From Aquanectria penicillioides (lineage: Eukaryota > Ascomycota > Sordariomycetes > Hypocreales > Nectriaceae), in assembly GCA_003415625.1 (NCBI GenBank), contig PYIU01000011.1, forward strand, positions 323,001-387,000: a DNA stretch of 64,000 nt. Reading direction: 5' to 3'. The notes beneath the pieces are model-generated. The model saw only the letters and a list, made by a program, of their open reading frames with translations, was not told the origin of the DNA and searched no databases. The position numbers were made by a program, and so were the translations under genes. Positions 11,816-21,815 of this stretch are shown one piece after another; positions within the stretch are counted from its first letter, which is position 1; every line of letters begins with the position of its first letter.

Positions 11816-12823
11816 TTACTTTGCCTCGACTGCCTCGGCGTGGAGGAGTTGATTGTATGTATCCTTGATAGTTTCGCCCAAGGTTCGGTACTTCAGGCCC
11901 AGCACTCTGGTCGCCTTGCTTCCGTCTACCTTGTAGGTGTCCTCGACGAATCCAGGCTTGCCCTCGGGCAGTCTCGACTTCAGCTCGGGAATCAATGCCC
12001 TGGCTTCATCGACAGCGGTCTGGTAGTTGAAGTTTTGACCGACCCAGAATCGCTGTCCGCCTGCCTCTGGGACCTCGTAGCCAAGGACGTGTGCAGCAGC
12101 GACTTCGCGGACATCGGCAAATCCGCCAAAGTCAAAGGGTGGGATAGAGTCGGCTCCAATAATATTGTACAAAAGATCAAGAGATTCGCTAAGGTGCTTG
12201 GTGCTGGTCAATTCGGTTACGTAGGGACCAAAGATCCAAGGAGGAGTGATTGTGACCAGGTCAAAGTCTGGCTTGTTCTTGGCGACCCAATCCCACATGG
12301 CCTTTTCCGCGAGAGCCTTGGATGCACAGTATGCGACGACGCCATCGGCCACAGCGGCTTCTTCGTATGTCACCGGGTTCCAGTCCTTCTCGTCGTAAAC
12401 ATAGCCGGGACGCTTGCCCTTTGACAGGTCACAGACAGAGGCATGGCTGGATGTGACGACGACGCGCTTCATTGAAGGACCCCATTGCTTTGCAGCCTCC
12501 AGAACAGCAATGGATCCGTTGATCGCAGGCTCCAGCAAATCCTTGACGTTGTCTTCGGGCTTCAGGACGAATGGCGAGGCTGAGTGAATGATGCCGGTGA
12601 CGCCCTCGAGTGCTTTCTCATACGACTTGGCAACGGTAATGTCGGGGACAATGGCATAGGAAAGCTGTGCTGAGTATTGGGGGAACTTTTCAAGAATCTG
12701 CTTGGCGGATGACTCTGTTCGAGCTGTCGCGACGACGTTGTATCCCTTTTCTAGTGCGGCGTTGACGAGGTGGCCACCAAGATAGCCACTGGCGCCGGTG
12801 ATTAGGAGAGTGCCTGGTGCCAT
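11816..12823 (-). CDS. NAD(P)-dependent reductase, extended SDR (GRE2/dihydroflavonol-reductase-like)
   Basis: Single exon, 335 residues. It has the Rossmann nucleotide motif TGASGYLG (residues 9-16), a conserved Ser near 125-126 and the catalytic pair Tyr165/Lys169 in AYCASKALAE. This is the extended SDR group that includes yeast Gre2 (methylglyoxal/isovaleraldehyde reductase), which reduces aldehydes and ketones in the cytosol with NADPH; the actual substrate is unknown. The frame extends 43 codons further upstream to an ATG at 12952, but that segment is Ser/Thr/His-rich low complexity, and the family begins right at MAPGTLLITGASG, so I place the start at 12823 and read the rest as 5' leader. 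It lies next to the amino acid oxidase and permease on the same strand, which may be coincidence. Confidence 0.85.
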   Translation of the reverse strand: MAPGTLLITGASGYLGGHLVNAALEKGYNVVATARTESSAKQILEKFPQYSAQLSYAIVPDITVAKSYEKALEGVTGIIHSASPFVLKPEDNVKDLLEPAINGSIAVLEAAKQWGPSMKRVVVTSSHASVCDLSKGKRPGYVYDEKDWNPVTYEEAAVADGVVAYCASKALAEKAMWDWVAKNKPDFDLVTITPPWIFGPYVTELTSTKHLSESLDLLYNIIGADSIPPFDFGGFADVREVAAAHVLGYEVPEAGGQRFWVGQNFNYQTAVDEARALIPELKSRLPEGKPGFVEDTYKVDGSKATRVLGLKYRTLGETIKDTYNQLLHAEAVEAK

Positions 12824-12967
12824 GGTGTAAGTTGTGATGTGGGTTTTTCTTTTGTAAAACAAGGTTGTGTTGCTATGTGAAGGGATGTGGTGATTCAGGG
12901 TGCCAGTTGTAGTTGTCGTTGAATGCGTTGATGAAAAGGCACCAGAAGACATGGCGCCCTTTTGCTC

Positions 12968-13499
12968 TTATATCTGTCTCATGGCTCTCTCCCTAGCCAT
13001 CTGGATATGCCGATTTTCAACACACCACTGCTGTGATATCTCGGCATCCATAAGCTGACACCTACCCCGCCAGCTCAGGTCCAAGGCGCCCGCAATCCCC
13101 GATGGGACGTCGTCACTCAACTCCAAGACCGCATCATCTCCGAAGCATAATTGGGCTCGCTCCACTTCAGAAAGGAACCGAATACGCCCCGAGCACACGG
13201 AGCACCTGCGCTGCGACCTCGCTGACCAACTCTGCGTCCAAGAAACGGGCGAATAGCGGATTCCCATGAACGAGAGAATCCTTCACGACCCTTGTCAGTC
13301 CTGTGGAATCGCCGCAATCGCCGAAAGTGGGGTTGTTTGGCCATCGCCTATCACCTAGCGCCGATTCACGCGGATGCAACGCAAAATCTGAGCGGATATT
13401 AGGCCTTTGATTACCTGAGCAAATGTGTGATGCAGCTTGCACGCGGAATAGAATCAAAGCCGTGATTGTGATTATAAGTAACCACATTACTGAACACAA
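12968..13499 (-). CDS. Hypothetical protein with N-terminal hydrophobic segment, probable frame break
   Basis: The frame from 13499 opens with a hydrophobic run (MCSVMWLLIITITALILF) that could be a signal peptide or anchor and reads to 13167. A second frame continues to 12968 and gives FLSEVERAQLCFGDDAVLEL. The two would join if one base were removed from the short G run near 13188. Both halves have a protein-like composition (AELVSEVAAQVLRVLG before the break), but I recognise no family, and an intron or two unrelated chance frames are also possible. It lies just upstream of the reductase on the same strand. Confidence 0.3.
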
Positions 13500-13731
13500 A
13501 AGTCGTTGTCAAGGTGTGATATTAGGCCGATGTATATATGTGTGATTTCCAACAAGAAGCATTCCAATAAACCAACTATCGACACTCGGAAATACGTCAG
13601 CTATTAGAGACCATTCATCAAGAGTGCAAAGTTGATCCAATGGATGGCATTTCCTCAATGGTACGCCATCACTAGGAACATTCCCAACAAACATCATGAT
13701 GCATCCAACTGCACGCATCGTGTCATCACAT

Positions 13732-14820
13732 CTATAGCTTCGGCTTACACCTCAACGACTCTTGCACCAGCTTTACTGCAGCCTCTGCAACACCCCAGCT
13801 CAGCTCAAAACCACGTCCCCCGGCTCCATATGCATGGATCACGGCCTTATCTCGTCGGATCTGTTCCCTTTCTATCCTGACACCACCCTCCCGCCATGGT
13901 CTGCGGCCGACATTGTCCAATAAGACGACAAACTCGTCCGCATCCTTGACAAAATCCGGAAAATATGCAGCGGCTCTCTTTAATATCTCAGATCTAGTTT
14001 CGGACCTTGCAGATGCCTCGAGATCTCCGGGTTCCTTGGTGCCACCCACTACCGTTCCGCCGCCCAGCGGCCTTGGAATCAAGAATGTCCAATTTCCATC
14101 TGCGTGCTGCCGAGTAATAGTCTTGTCGTAGGTCTGCTTGACCAGAACCGTCTGTCCACGCATAATTTGTATCTTCGAATCGGTATCAAAACTCCTCCCT
14201 GAGCAATTCACCACAATTGATGCACTAGGGCCACCGACCAGATCCAGTCTAAATGCATCTTCTATACGTTTCAGCCGTTTTTGGATGACCTTGCCGCCAT
14301 TTGATTGGAATATATCCGATAGCCATTGACAATAAATCGGTGCATAGAGTGTGTAAGTCATGTACTCACAACCCCATTGAACATCTTGAGGGAGCTCGCT
14401 CGGGGCCAGCACGCGAAATTCATCTGCGGGTCCTGCGTAAAGCTGTCCCGAATGCATGCTCTTGTACTCATTAGGAGGGCTCTCAAGGAGCTCAACGCCC
14501 TTCATATATTCAACGGTAGACTCTGGGTGTTCTGTGGCAAATTTCCGCATTCTGGCCTGGGTTTGTAGTGCAAAACGGGCTTCCTGTGCGAGTTGTGGCG
14601 TTGACGCTGCGATAGGTCTGTAATGGGCTCCTGCCCACATGGATGCCTAGTCTGGCGAAGGTCGGTTATCGGCTATGATGGCAGGGTCGTAAACATTGAC
14701 GGGGAACACGGCTGCGACTATTGTGGTGGGCACATTTGGCTCCTTTTCTTGCAGTAGAATTGCTGTGCTCAGACCGAGCACACCAGCGCCGACCACGACG
14801 ATTGAAGTTGTCAAATCCAT
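13732..14820 (-). pseudogene. D-amino-acid oxidase with an in-frame stop
   Basis: An uninterrupted frame of 363 codons except for a TAG at codon 58 (14649-14647). It begins with the FAD-binding motif VVVGAGVLGLSTAI (residues 8-21), then SPD-stop-ASMWAGAHYRPI, where relatives have Tyr (or Phe) before ASxWAGA. The second half has the family's VGRRPWREGGVRIE, containing the substrate carboxylate-binding Arg, and the FAD contact GAGGRGFELSWG. The C-terminus KPKL resembles a weak peroxisomal PTS1. An intact enzyme oxidises D-amino acids to imino acids with release of H2O2, usually in peroxisomes. An ATG follows the stop at 14640, but a product from there would lack the dinucleotide-binding fold. 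A splice acceptor at the TAG is unlikely because the sequence before it is conserved coding. Same strand as the permease 0.85 kb upstream. Confidence 0.85.
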
Positions 14821-15673
14821 GATCTAGTAAATGAGGACAATCAAAGTGAGGCTCGTCTGGCTCATGAAGGGACCCCATGACTTGATTTACTTAGTTGAGC
14901 TGGAACCTGAAGAGGAGCCGAGTTGTCGAATACATATCTCGCATTCTCGTTAGCCATCATTTCGGGCTCGGCCTCTCCCCCGAAACCATGCCTCGGACCC
15001 TACGACCGATATCCATAGAGCGATTCAAGTCAATATCATAACCGAGGTGTTACATTTGATTGTTTCTCGGAGAGGGTTTCACGTATTACATTCTCGAATT
15101 ACTCATGTTTTGATACATCATACACCTGAGCCGTCATTTTCGAACATCCACATTTAAGAAACTGCCCCGCTGATGTTTCTACCTAGTAGTATCTAACGAG
15201 ACTCTCTCTTTTATTCAGATTTGTTCTTTTGGCCAGAAATTTCATTGCTGAATTCGAAGGTTTCAAATATTTGGCTTCTCCGCTGCTGGAATTGAAACCC
15301 CAACATGTCTAAAAATAAAACATAGGCCATTTTTGTACAGCGACCCAGATCAATACAGAAAATTAAACAAGGCCTCAAAATCTGCATTTAGTTAACTAGG
15401 ATAATTTGAAGCTTAGGATGAACAATGGGGACAGGAGGGAGCCAAAATCAGGCCAATGCCATCCTGCCCTGCACATCTGATCTGCCAATCTGCAGCTCAA
15501 GTGTTTTGGAGTATCGGGCTAATTCATTACGGAACAAAGCATTCAACAATGGTTAGAAACATTGAGCATGCAGAATATGAATTCGATGTTGCAATAATTA
15601 CACCTAAATAACGCAATGGTACTGATGAGTCCATACCGGCCTAGTACGCATCTTGCTGCAGCAGTTGACTCCT
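14821..15673. other. Intergenic region between oxidase and permease
   Basis: AT-rich in the middle with no sizeable frame. It holds the promoter of the oxidase and the 3' end of the permease. The frames at 15543-15857 overlap the permease end and are shadows. Confidence 0.4.
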
Positions 15674-17741
15674 CTAGAACAACCATGAGAGTCCCTTTCG
15701 GTACGCCTTGGACACAATACCAGCCATGCCCGTTCGGTCGCTCTCCTTCGAGAGCATCGCAGCTTTGTGACGGGCCTTTTCCTCCACAGCAGACATCTCT
15801 GGGACACCAGTGGCAAGGTCGGCCTCGGAGCTCTTGACTCTTCTCGTTCCGAACCACAGCTTGTATCCGAAGATAAGCATCAAGTATACCGGAATGCCAA
15901 TGTAGCCGACAATAAAGTTCTTGTAATCAAACGTGAGGATAAAGACGTCAAAGCTCTTCGTCAAGATAATAATGGCGAGAAAGCTTAGCGCAGTGTAGGA
16001 TCCAATCGATCCGAGCGGGGATCGGTATGGAAACATGTCTTGCCCGATATTTTGCGTCTTGGCAGCCTTGCAGAAGGCAATATGGGTAGTGAGAATTGAG
16101 ATCCAAGTCAAAAGTCCTGCAAGGATTTGTTAGGAACACTCTCGTCAAGCTATTCTCATAGAGGTATATTACCAAAGACCGTCACCATGTTTGTCAAGTA
16201 TCCAAAAACAGTCTTGGGACCTGATGAGATGCTCATGTATGCCAGTAGACAAAATGCAATAGGAATGATCATCGCCACCCAAGGGACACCTCGTTTGTTT
16301 GTGCGGGTAAAAATTTGCGGAGCCTTGCCATCTTCCGCAATACCGTACAGAGTTCGAGTGGAGATGTAAAGATCTATCCCGTATTAGTCCTAAAACGATA
16401 TGAAATAAAAGAAAGAGGTACCTGATGTTGCGGATGAGATGACAAAGACGAGCAAACAGGCGTTGATAACATGATCTAAGCCCTTGATACCTCCAAGCTT
16501 GACTGCAACGACGAATGGGGAAGCTGCTGCGCTTGTGCTTGACTTGGTGGCAAAGACCAATTCTGGACTGTTGTAGGGTACGACCATGCCGAGGAAGAAG
16601 ACGGATAGAACGTAGAAGAAGCAGATTCGGAAGAATGTCATCTTGACAGCCTTGGGCATGGCAATGCGCGGGTTCTTGGCCTCGGCAACCGTGACACCGA
16701 CAAGTTCTGTGCCTCCGAAAGCGTAAACACTAATTCATTGTTAGGTTAATGTTGATTCACCGCTGGGATCTGCTTACGCTTGAATCATGGTGCTCCAGAC
16801 ACCAATGAACTTTCCCAAACTGCCGGAGACCTTGTACTCGGCAAACGCGCCCGGGTTGGACCAGTATCGGAAGCCAGTGCGGTCATGGCTGTATTAAATC
16901 GTTAGGTGACTGCACATGGGGATACTTGCGATATACGTACGTCGGACCTCCTCCAAGTGCGAGGATGAGCATCAACAGAATGACTCCCATCAGGATGATG
17001 ACCTTCAAGGATGAAAGCCAAAACTCGAATTCTCCAAATGCTTTAGCGCTGGTCAAGTTGATGACGAGCATAATCACGAAGACAATAGTGATCCATACGG
17101 CGGGGTTCACACTATTTCCGGTCCAGAACTGATGGATGAATCAGCAAGGTGCCCGTCCAACGCCAGGGCGGCAAGTCTGCGACGTACCTGCATAATCAGA
17201 GCAGCTGCGGCCATCTGGTTTGGAGTCGCCAAAAGATACTTGAAAAGATATACATATCCGGTTGCAAAACCGAGGCAAGGGTCGACGAAGCGGGTGGCAT
17301 ATCCGCCAAAGCCACCTGTGAAGTGTAAGTTGAGGTCTGTGAAATGACGTTGCCATCTAGAAGAACTTACGTGACATGGGGACAAAAGAGGTGATTTCTC
17401 CCAGAGCAGCCATGACGAGAAAGACAATAATACCAATGATTGAGTAGTCAATCAAAACACCAGCAGGACCTGCTTTGACCAATGCCGAACCACTATATTG
17501 ATCTGGTCAGTTGAGATTATAGCTAGACTGGTGCTATAACTTACGTTCCAACCAACAGACCTGTTCCGAGAGCCCCTCCCAGTGCAATCATGCTGAGATG
17601 GCGATCTTTGAGGGACTTGCGAAGCCCATTATCGACCATTTCTCCTTCGGCAGCATCGGTCGTCTTGTCTTGCGCAAGTGCATAGTCATTAGTGACGAGA
17701 ATGTCGTTCATGTTCTTTCGGGTGTTTGATGCAGACTCCAT
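15674..17741 (-). CDS. Amino acid permease (APC superfamily, YAT type)
   Basis: Eight exons join without a frame error: 17741-17545, 17492-17371, 17315-17188, 17128-16941, 16888-16778, 16729-16422, 16373-16173 and 16116-15674, giving 565 residues, normal for fungal amino acid permeases with 12 membrane helices. The family signature begins at about residue 50 (LKDRHLSMIALGGALGTGLL, then GTGSALVKAGPAG). VMAALGEITSFVPM is the conserved stretch of helix 3, and SSATSDLYISTRTLYG with RTNKRGVPW is the typical helix 8-9 region. It imports amino acids at the plasma membrane with protons; specificity cannot be read. The hydrophilic N-terminus contains several acidic and Lys residues as in ubiquitin-regulated permeases. 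It lies between the D-amino-acid oxidase and the RidA relic. All introns are 48-59 nt. Confidence 0.93.
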
Positions 17742-18378
17742 TGCTGCGGTCTGTGAGAGCAGTAGCAATGTGGGAAAATGTTCGAGGAGGTTGGACACAG
17801 GGAAAAGAAGACGCCCTGACCCGGGGGATCTGTCGAGTATTTAGATCCGGAGGTGGCGGCCATATTTGATGAGGATTCTTATCAAAAGGCCACTGTAATT
17901 TAGTTCCCTGAGCACGGATCAACGAAGCTATCGAGTGTGTTCGTTCTGGAAGAATTGCGGGGTAGTCGGCCATCGTCACCGAGTTTGTGGAGTGTGTGGT
18001 GATAAGGTTTTTTAGGGTCGTTGTTATGTTCGCTGGTTATTCTCCAGGGGTTCAACTCCGGCCTCGGGCTCGTTCACCGAGAATTGTCGCGATAGATATA
18101 GGCCACTCGTATACAGTACCTGTTGTGGGGTACCTTGCACTTTTGCTGCTATAGCGTAGTGGTCTAGGGCGTGACGAGAAGTGTATCCCCAAGGATACGT
18201 CGGCAGATATTGGCCAGGTTCGCGGCAGCGTTTGCGGGGATGGATTCTAGGAGGATGAAAGCTTCGGCCCACTGCTGAAGCGGGACAATTGGGTGCTTTT
18301 CATATTTCGGAATGCCATGTTCACGACAAGAGTTTCTTAAAGGGACTCTCACGACGCATTTTTATCGGCGATTCCAAG
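17742..18378. other. Intergenic region with a tRNA-like stretch
   Basis: It holds the permease promoter. At 18143-18230 there is a weak tRNA-like pattern: TAGCGTAGTGG (A-box-like, 18152), a perfect 6-bp hairpin GTATCC-CCAA-GGATAC (18183-18198) and GGTTCG (B-box-like, about 18217). The arms do not fold into a tRNA, so no RNA gene is called. Confidence 0.35.
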
Positions 18379-18546
18379 ATGGACGCCCTGCAGCAGTTGG
18401 ACCAACAAATTGAACAGTTCCAGCAATATATCGAACGCCTTGAGCAGCAACAGCGGATAGAGCCAACCCGCCAGCGTCTCGATCACATCCAGCTATTACA
18501 GAAAACCCTGGTACAGTTACGCCAGCAACTACTTCACGCGCCGTAA
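18379..18546 (+). CDS. Possible Gln-rich coiled-coil microprotein (55 aa)
   Basis: The frame from the ATG at 18379 gives a short polar helix rich in Gln, Leu and Glu (LDQQIEQFQQYIERLEQQQ, then LLQKTLVQLRQQLLHA). Leu/Ile spacing is close to heptad, so an amphipathic coiled coil is expected. The ATG lies in a fair context (AAGATGGAC), and the frame extends further upstream without homology. I know no family for it; a real microprotein, an exon of a longer gene, or a chance frame are all possible. Confidence 0.35.
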   Translation: MDALQQLDQQIEQFQQYIERLEQQQRIEPTRQRLDHIQLLQKTLVQLRQQLLHAP

Positions 18547-19016
18547 TGGCGTTTAAAAGCGCCTATGGAGTGACAAACAATAGTCTATCCGGAGCTTCTG
18601 TGATCGGTCGCCATGAGGGATGTTCTGGGGAATTTCTTGGCTATTCCTAAATGACTGGAGGATCTAGAGGGCTCGGACATTCGAAAAACACACAAGAGAC
18701 TCTTAATGATTTCTGTATATTTCTCTAGACCTTCTCGACTTGTTTTTCACATCATCATGCCAAGGTTGATCTGTGTGTCGAATGGGCCGAAGCTAATGAC
18801 AATTGGAGCAACTCCTCTATAATCTCGCTGGTGTTGGCCGAGTCAGCTTCATCTTCGGGGCCCCTCCCCGAGCACGTTTAGCGAAGCTAACGCAAGCGAC
18901 GGACCATGTGAGACTTATCTCCTTGAATCTATGCCCCTGTCGACATTCCTCGAGCCATTTCTTCTGATCCCTTGAATCTCCGTTTCTTTACCCTATTCAT
19001 TCACCATGTGCTAGCC
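18547..19016. other. Intergenic region with a GC-rich palindrome
   Basis: Around 18856-18877 there is an imperfect GC-rich inverted repeat (tcggggcccctccccgag) upstream of the RidA relic; it could be a regulatory site, but nothing shows its use. No coding sequence is seen. Confidence 0.3.
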
Positions 19017-19540
19017 ATGTCCAGGCGCCAAGAGATCCGGTCTGGAGGTGCCCTTGCCCAGGCCCATCAATTCCCAAGCGATCGTATTCAATGGCATGAT
19101 TTTCTGTTCGGGATCGATAGGAGTAGATCCCGCAACCTCGAAGCTAGTACATGGAGACATGAGCAGCAGATCGGTAACCTGCCTCATTTTTTTGCTTGAT
19201 TTCTAAAATGCTAACGGTTTGACCACCCCTCAGATTCATGCAATTAGGAATATAGAAACCATTCTCCACGAGGCCGGTGCAAGTTTGCAAGATGCGATCA
19301 AGGCCAACGTTTACCTGACCAACATGAACGATTTCGCAGACTCGAATAAAGCTTACGAACGGTTTTTTTACCGGGACACCTCGACCGGTAAGTCTGATGA
19401 ACTTCCAACCAATCACTCGGCTGGGCGAAATGCTAATGTTTTGAGAGAGTCGGACGTGCGTCTGTGTCAAGGAGTTGCCACTGAACACGGATGTGGAAAT
19501 GGAGCTTGTTGCAGTACTACCAACGCCGGCAAAGTTGTAG
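19017..19540 (+). pseudogene. RidA/YjgF/UK114 imine deaminase, two one-base insertions
   Basis: Exons 19017-19173, 19234-19387 and 19448-19540 match the RidA family through SQAIVFNGMIFCSGS, HAIRNIETILHEAGASLQDA, IKANVYLTNMNDFAD, RTCVCVKELPLNTDVEME and the end VAVLPTPAKL. RidA proteins are small (about 130 aa) trimers that hydrolyse reactive enamine/imine intermediates to keto acids and ammonia, protecting PLP enzymes. Total exon length is 404 nt, two more than a 133-residue gene needs. One extra base lies in the GG at 19024-19025, three codons after the ATG; the other in the T7 run 19363-19369. Both introns (60 nt each) keep good signals, the first with a GCTAAC branch. The conserved Arg of RTCV is present. 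Either a recent pseudogene or homopolymer miscounts. RidA is the natural partner of the nearby amino acid oxidase, whose imine product it hydrolyses. Confidence 0.82.
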
Positions 19541-20057
19541 ACCATGAAATTAAGAACTAATAAATGAGGTGGCGTGATTCGTATCATATAGTGAACATTT
19601 GGTACCCGCCAAAGCTATATATGAAGTCCCGTTCCCCAGTCTCAAATCATGCTGTTTACTGTGCGGTCATCGTCTCCTACAGCTCATGGGCAAAGTTGCG
19701 CCCCTCTTGCGTGGATCTGTCATTTCCAGCCTCCTGTATTTTTCTTGTGATAGAGAGAGACGGAATGAAATCATCAAATGCGAAAGACTGACATGAACCA
19801 AAACCCACTTTGAGCGTATTGGCTGTTCTATTTCTTGGGTGGTTAATTTGGTGGTTAATTTGGATAAAGTTGTAACACGTAAATCGTCTAAGTGATCTAT
19901 CCTTATCATCATCGTCAGAGAAAAGATCACGAGGCACTAGACCCTGTAGGCTCCAAGGTATAACTAACAGTCTATAATACTAACCAGGGAAATACCGAAC
20001 ATCTCCCTACACGTCCCGCGCAAGGTCAGATATCTCTTCAGTTCCTCTATTTCACAA
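19541..20057. other. Intergenic region
   Basis: Overlapping short frames on both strands at 19564-19937 have no domain. A short tandem duplication, ggttaatttggtggttaatt, occurs near 19841. Nothing else is seen. Confidence 0.35.
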
Positions 20058-21815
20058 TCACACAGCAGTAATACTCTTCCAGACATGTTCAGGATACACC
20101 TTCAGACACTTCTCGCACTTTCCACATCCTTCGCATCCCGGGTCCTCCCACTCTCCAGTCATGCGATTTATCTTCCATCCACTCGGCCTCTCGCCATATA
20201 GCCCAGTCTTCATGTCATAGCAGTCCGGTGCAGCAGGGAAATTCCTCCAGGCTCCTCCATCGTCTGAGTTGGTCAACGTGCGTACATGTACTCCTGCTTC
20301 CCGCCCAGCAGCAATCGCCTTCTCAAACCCTCGTCTTTGACGTGGATTGTCGATAGATATCGATTCACTGCCCTGTTGTGGGGTCCTGAGTTCTTTGATG
20401 ACGCTTTTTTCGACGTCGTCCACATAGATAGTCTTCAAGTTTCTAAAGAACTCATCCTTTATTTTAATAATGGACACAAGTGCATCATCTAAAACGTCAA
20501 TCCAATCCTTTCCATCTTCCACCGTGAAGAAGTAGGAGTCTCCAAACCCCCAGATCATAAGTGTTTCCACGGCGTTGGGGAAAAGATAAACCTCCTCATC
20601 TTCAACCCACTCGATAAAGTCATTTCCGGTCGGGCGGCTCGGGTCACAACGGTCATAATATGCTTGCAGCGTTATGTCGGATAGTTCGAGGGAGAATTGC
20701 TTCAAATTGGCATAACCTTGTAACTCTTCAGGTCGGTAGGTGCTGCATCTGTAACCTCCCAAGCAGTTTTGGTTGTAGAAAGCGAGCTTCTCTACCGTGT
20801 CAGGGCCCTTTTCTCCGAGCGCGGAGACAAATGTATCCATGCCATCAAAGCTCTGCCCGTCTTCGCCTCGGACAGACATTGATACAAGGCGTTTCGAAAC
20901 TTGCACTAGAGCACGGCGCAAAGGTTGTGAGAGGTTATCTGGCCCGTCAAGATAAAGATGCTCAACAGTCGATGAACCAGGTGAAAGCCCATGCTTCTCA
21001 GCTACATCCTCAGAAGCATAGTTTTCGGCGTCATGTTCTTCCCAGTCCTGGTACACTTTCTCCATGTAGACACTGTGGATATTTGGGAGGTTGAGAACTG
21101 CCGCAAAATCCAAAACGCGTCGTCCTTCAAACTCGTAATCGTCTTCAAACTCGATTCTCGTATATACTCCGACTGACACGTCGCGTAGAGATTGAAATCC
21201 GGGTGGCCAGTTTCCATTTGCTTTGCTCCATCCCACAGCTTTAGTAATCCATTGAAGACTTGTATGCTGGTCAGCCCCTCGCTTGGCGAATTTGATGCTG
21301 TGCAGGCGAGGGCATGAAGCAACGAGAAGCATCTTGAGAAATCCATCTTCGCCGGATTCAAACTCTTTTCTCGCGGCGTCAAAATCATCTTCGGGAATAT
21401 CCCACCACGTTTTAGCAACTTCAAAGTATTCACTTTTCCTTTCAGTTGTAAGGTCAGGAAGCAAAAGCTCTCCGTCGACCCAACCAAAATAATCAGGCCT
21501 CACTTCATAAGCACGCCATTCTCGCCACGCCCTGCGACTACCCCAAAATTCAATTTCACGGACATGCCATATGTCAATATCACTATATATCGCGGTTTTC
21601 AGCAGATATAGCAAAGTTGTCGGTAAGAGATCGGACGTGACCTCGTATTTGGCTTGAGCTGTGCGATGGCGGTGTAGGATAGATTCAGTTTGGTGATAGA
21701 GACGCGAGCATGTGAGTGCAAGGTTAAGGAATGACAATGGGCCGAGGTGGATGGAAATCTCAAGAATTATTTCAACAGAGAGCTTGAACAAATGGCACTC
21801 ATGCGTCGACTCCAT
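20058..21815 (-). CDS. F-box-like protein (585 aa)
   Basis: Single-exon frame of 585 residues. An F-box-like segment sits at the N-terminus (FKLSVEIILEISIHLGPLSF, then LNLALTCSRLYHQ, residues 10-42), the part that would bind Skp1 in an SCF ubiquitin ligase. The middle is a leucine-containing region typical of the substrate-recognition part of fungal F-box proteins (for example VEHLYLDGPDNLSQPLRRAL), without sharp repeats. The C-terminus is unusual: an Asp/Trp-rich region then a cysteine cluster CEGCGKCEKC (four Cys in CxxCxxCxxC spacing), which could bind a metal. Substrate unknown. A second F-box gene follows upstream on the same strand. Confidence 0.75.
   Translation of the reverse strand: MESTHECHLFKLSVEIILEISIHLGPLSFLNLALTCSRLYHQTESILHRHRTAQAKYEVTSDLLPTTLLYLLKTAIYSDIDIWHVREIEFWGSRRAWREWRAYEVRPDYFGWVDGELLLPDLTTERKSEYFEVAKTWWDIPEDDFDAARKEFESGEDGFLKMLLVASCPRLHSIKFAKRGADQHTSLQWITKAVGWSKANGNWPPGFQSLRDVSVGVYTRIEFEDDYEFEGRRVLDFAAVLNLPNIHSVYMEKVYQDWEEHDAENYASEDVAEKHGLSPGSSTVEHLYLDGPDNLSQPLRRALVQVSKRLVSMSVRGEDGQSFDGMDTFVSALGEKGPDTVEKLAFYNQNCLGGYRCSTYRPEELQGYANLKQFSLELSDITLQAYYDRCDPSRPTGNDFIEWVEDEEVYLFPNAVETLMIWGFGDSYFFTVEDGKDWIDVLDDALVSIIKIKDEFFRNLKTIYVDDVEKSVIKELRTPQQGSESISIDNPRQRRGFEKAIAAGREAGVHVRTLTNSDDGGAWRNFPAAPDCYDMKTGLYGERPSGWKINRMTGEWEDPGCEGCGKCEKCLKVYPEHVWKSITAV

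Noticed and set aside
11684..12424. Long plus-strand frame (246 codons)
   Set aside because: It is the antisense shadow of the reductase on the other strand, which has complete SDR motifs; the plus frame has none.
12824..12952. Upstream start of the reductase (44 extra residues)
   Set aside because: The extension is Ser/Thr/His-rich and precedes the usual N-terminus of the family; treated as 5' leader.
18143..18230. tRNA gene
   Set aside because: A- and B-box-like words are present, but the D and T arms do not pair and the T loop lacks the conserved A, so no functional tRNA is called; kept only as a possible fossil.
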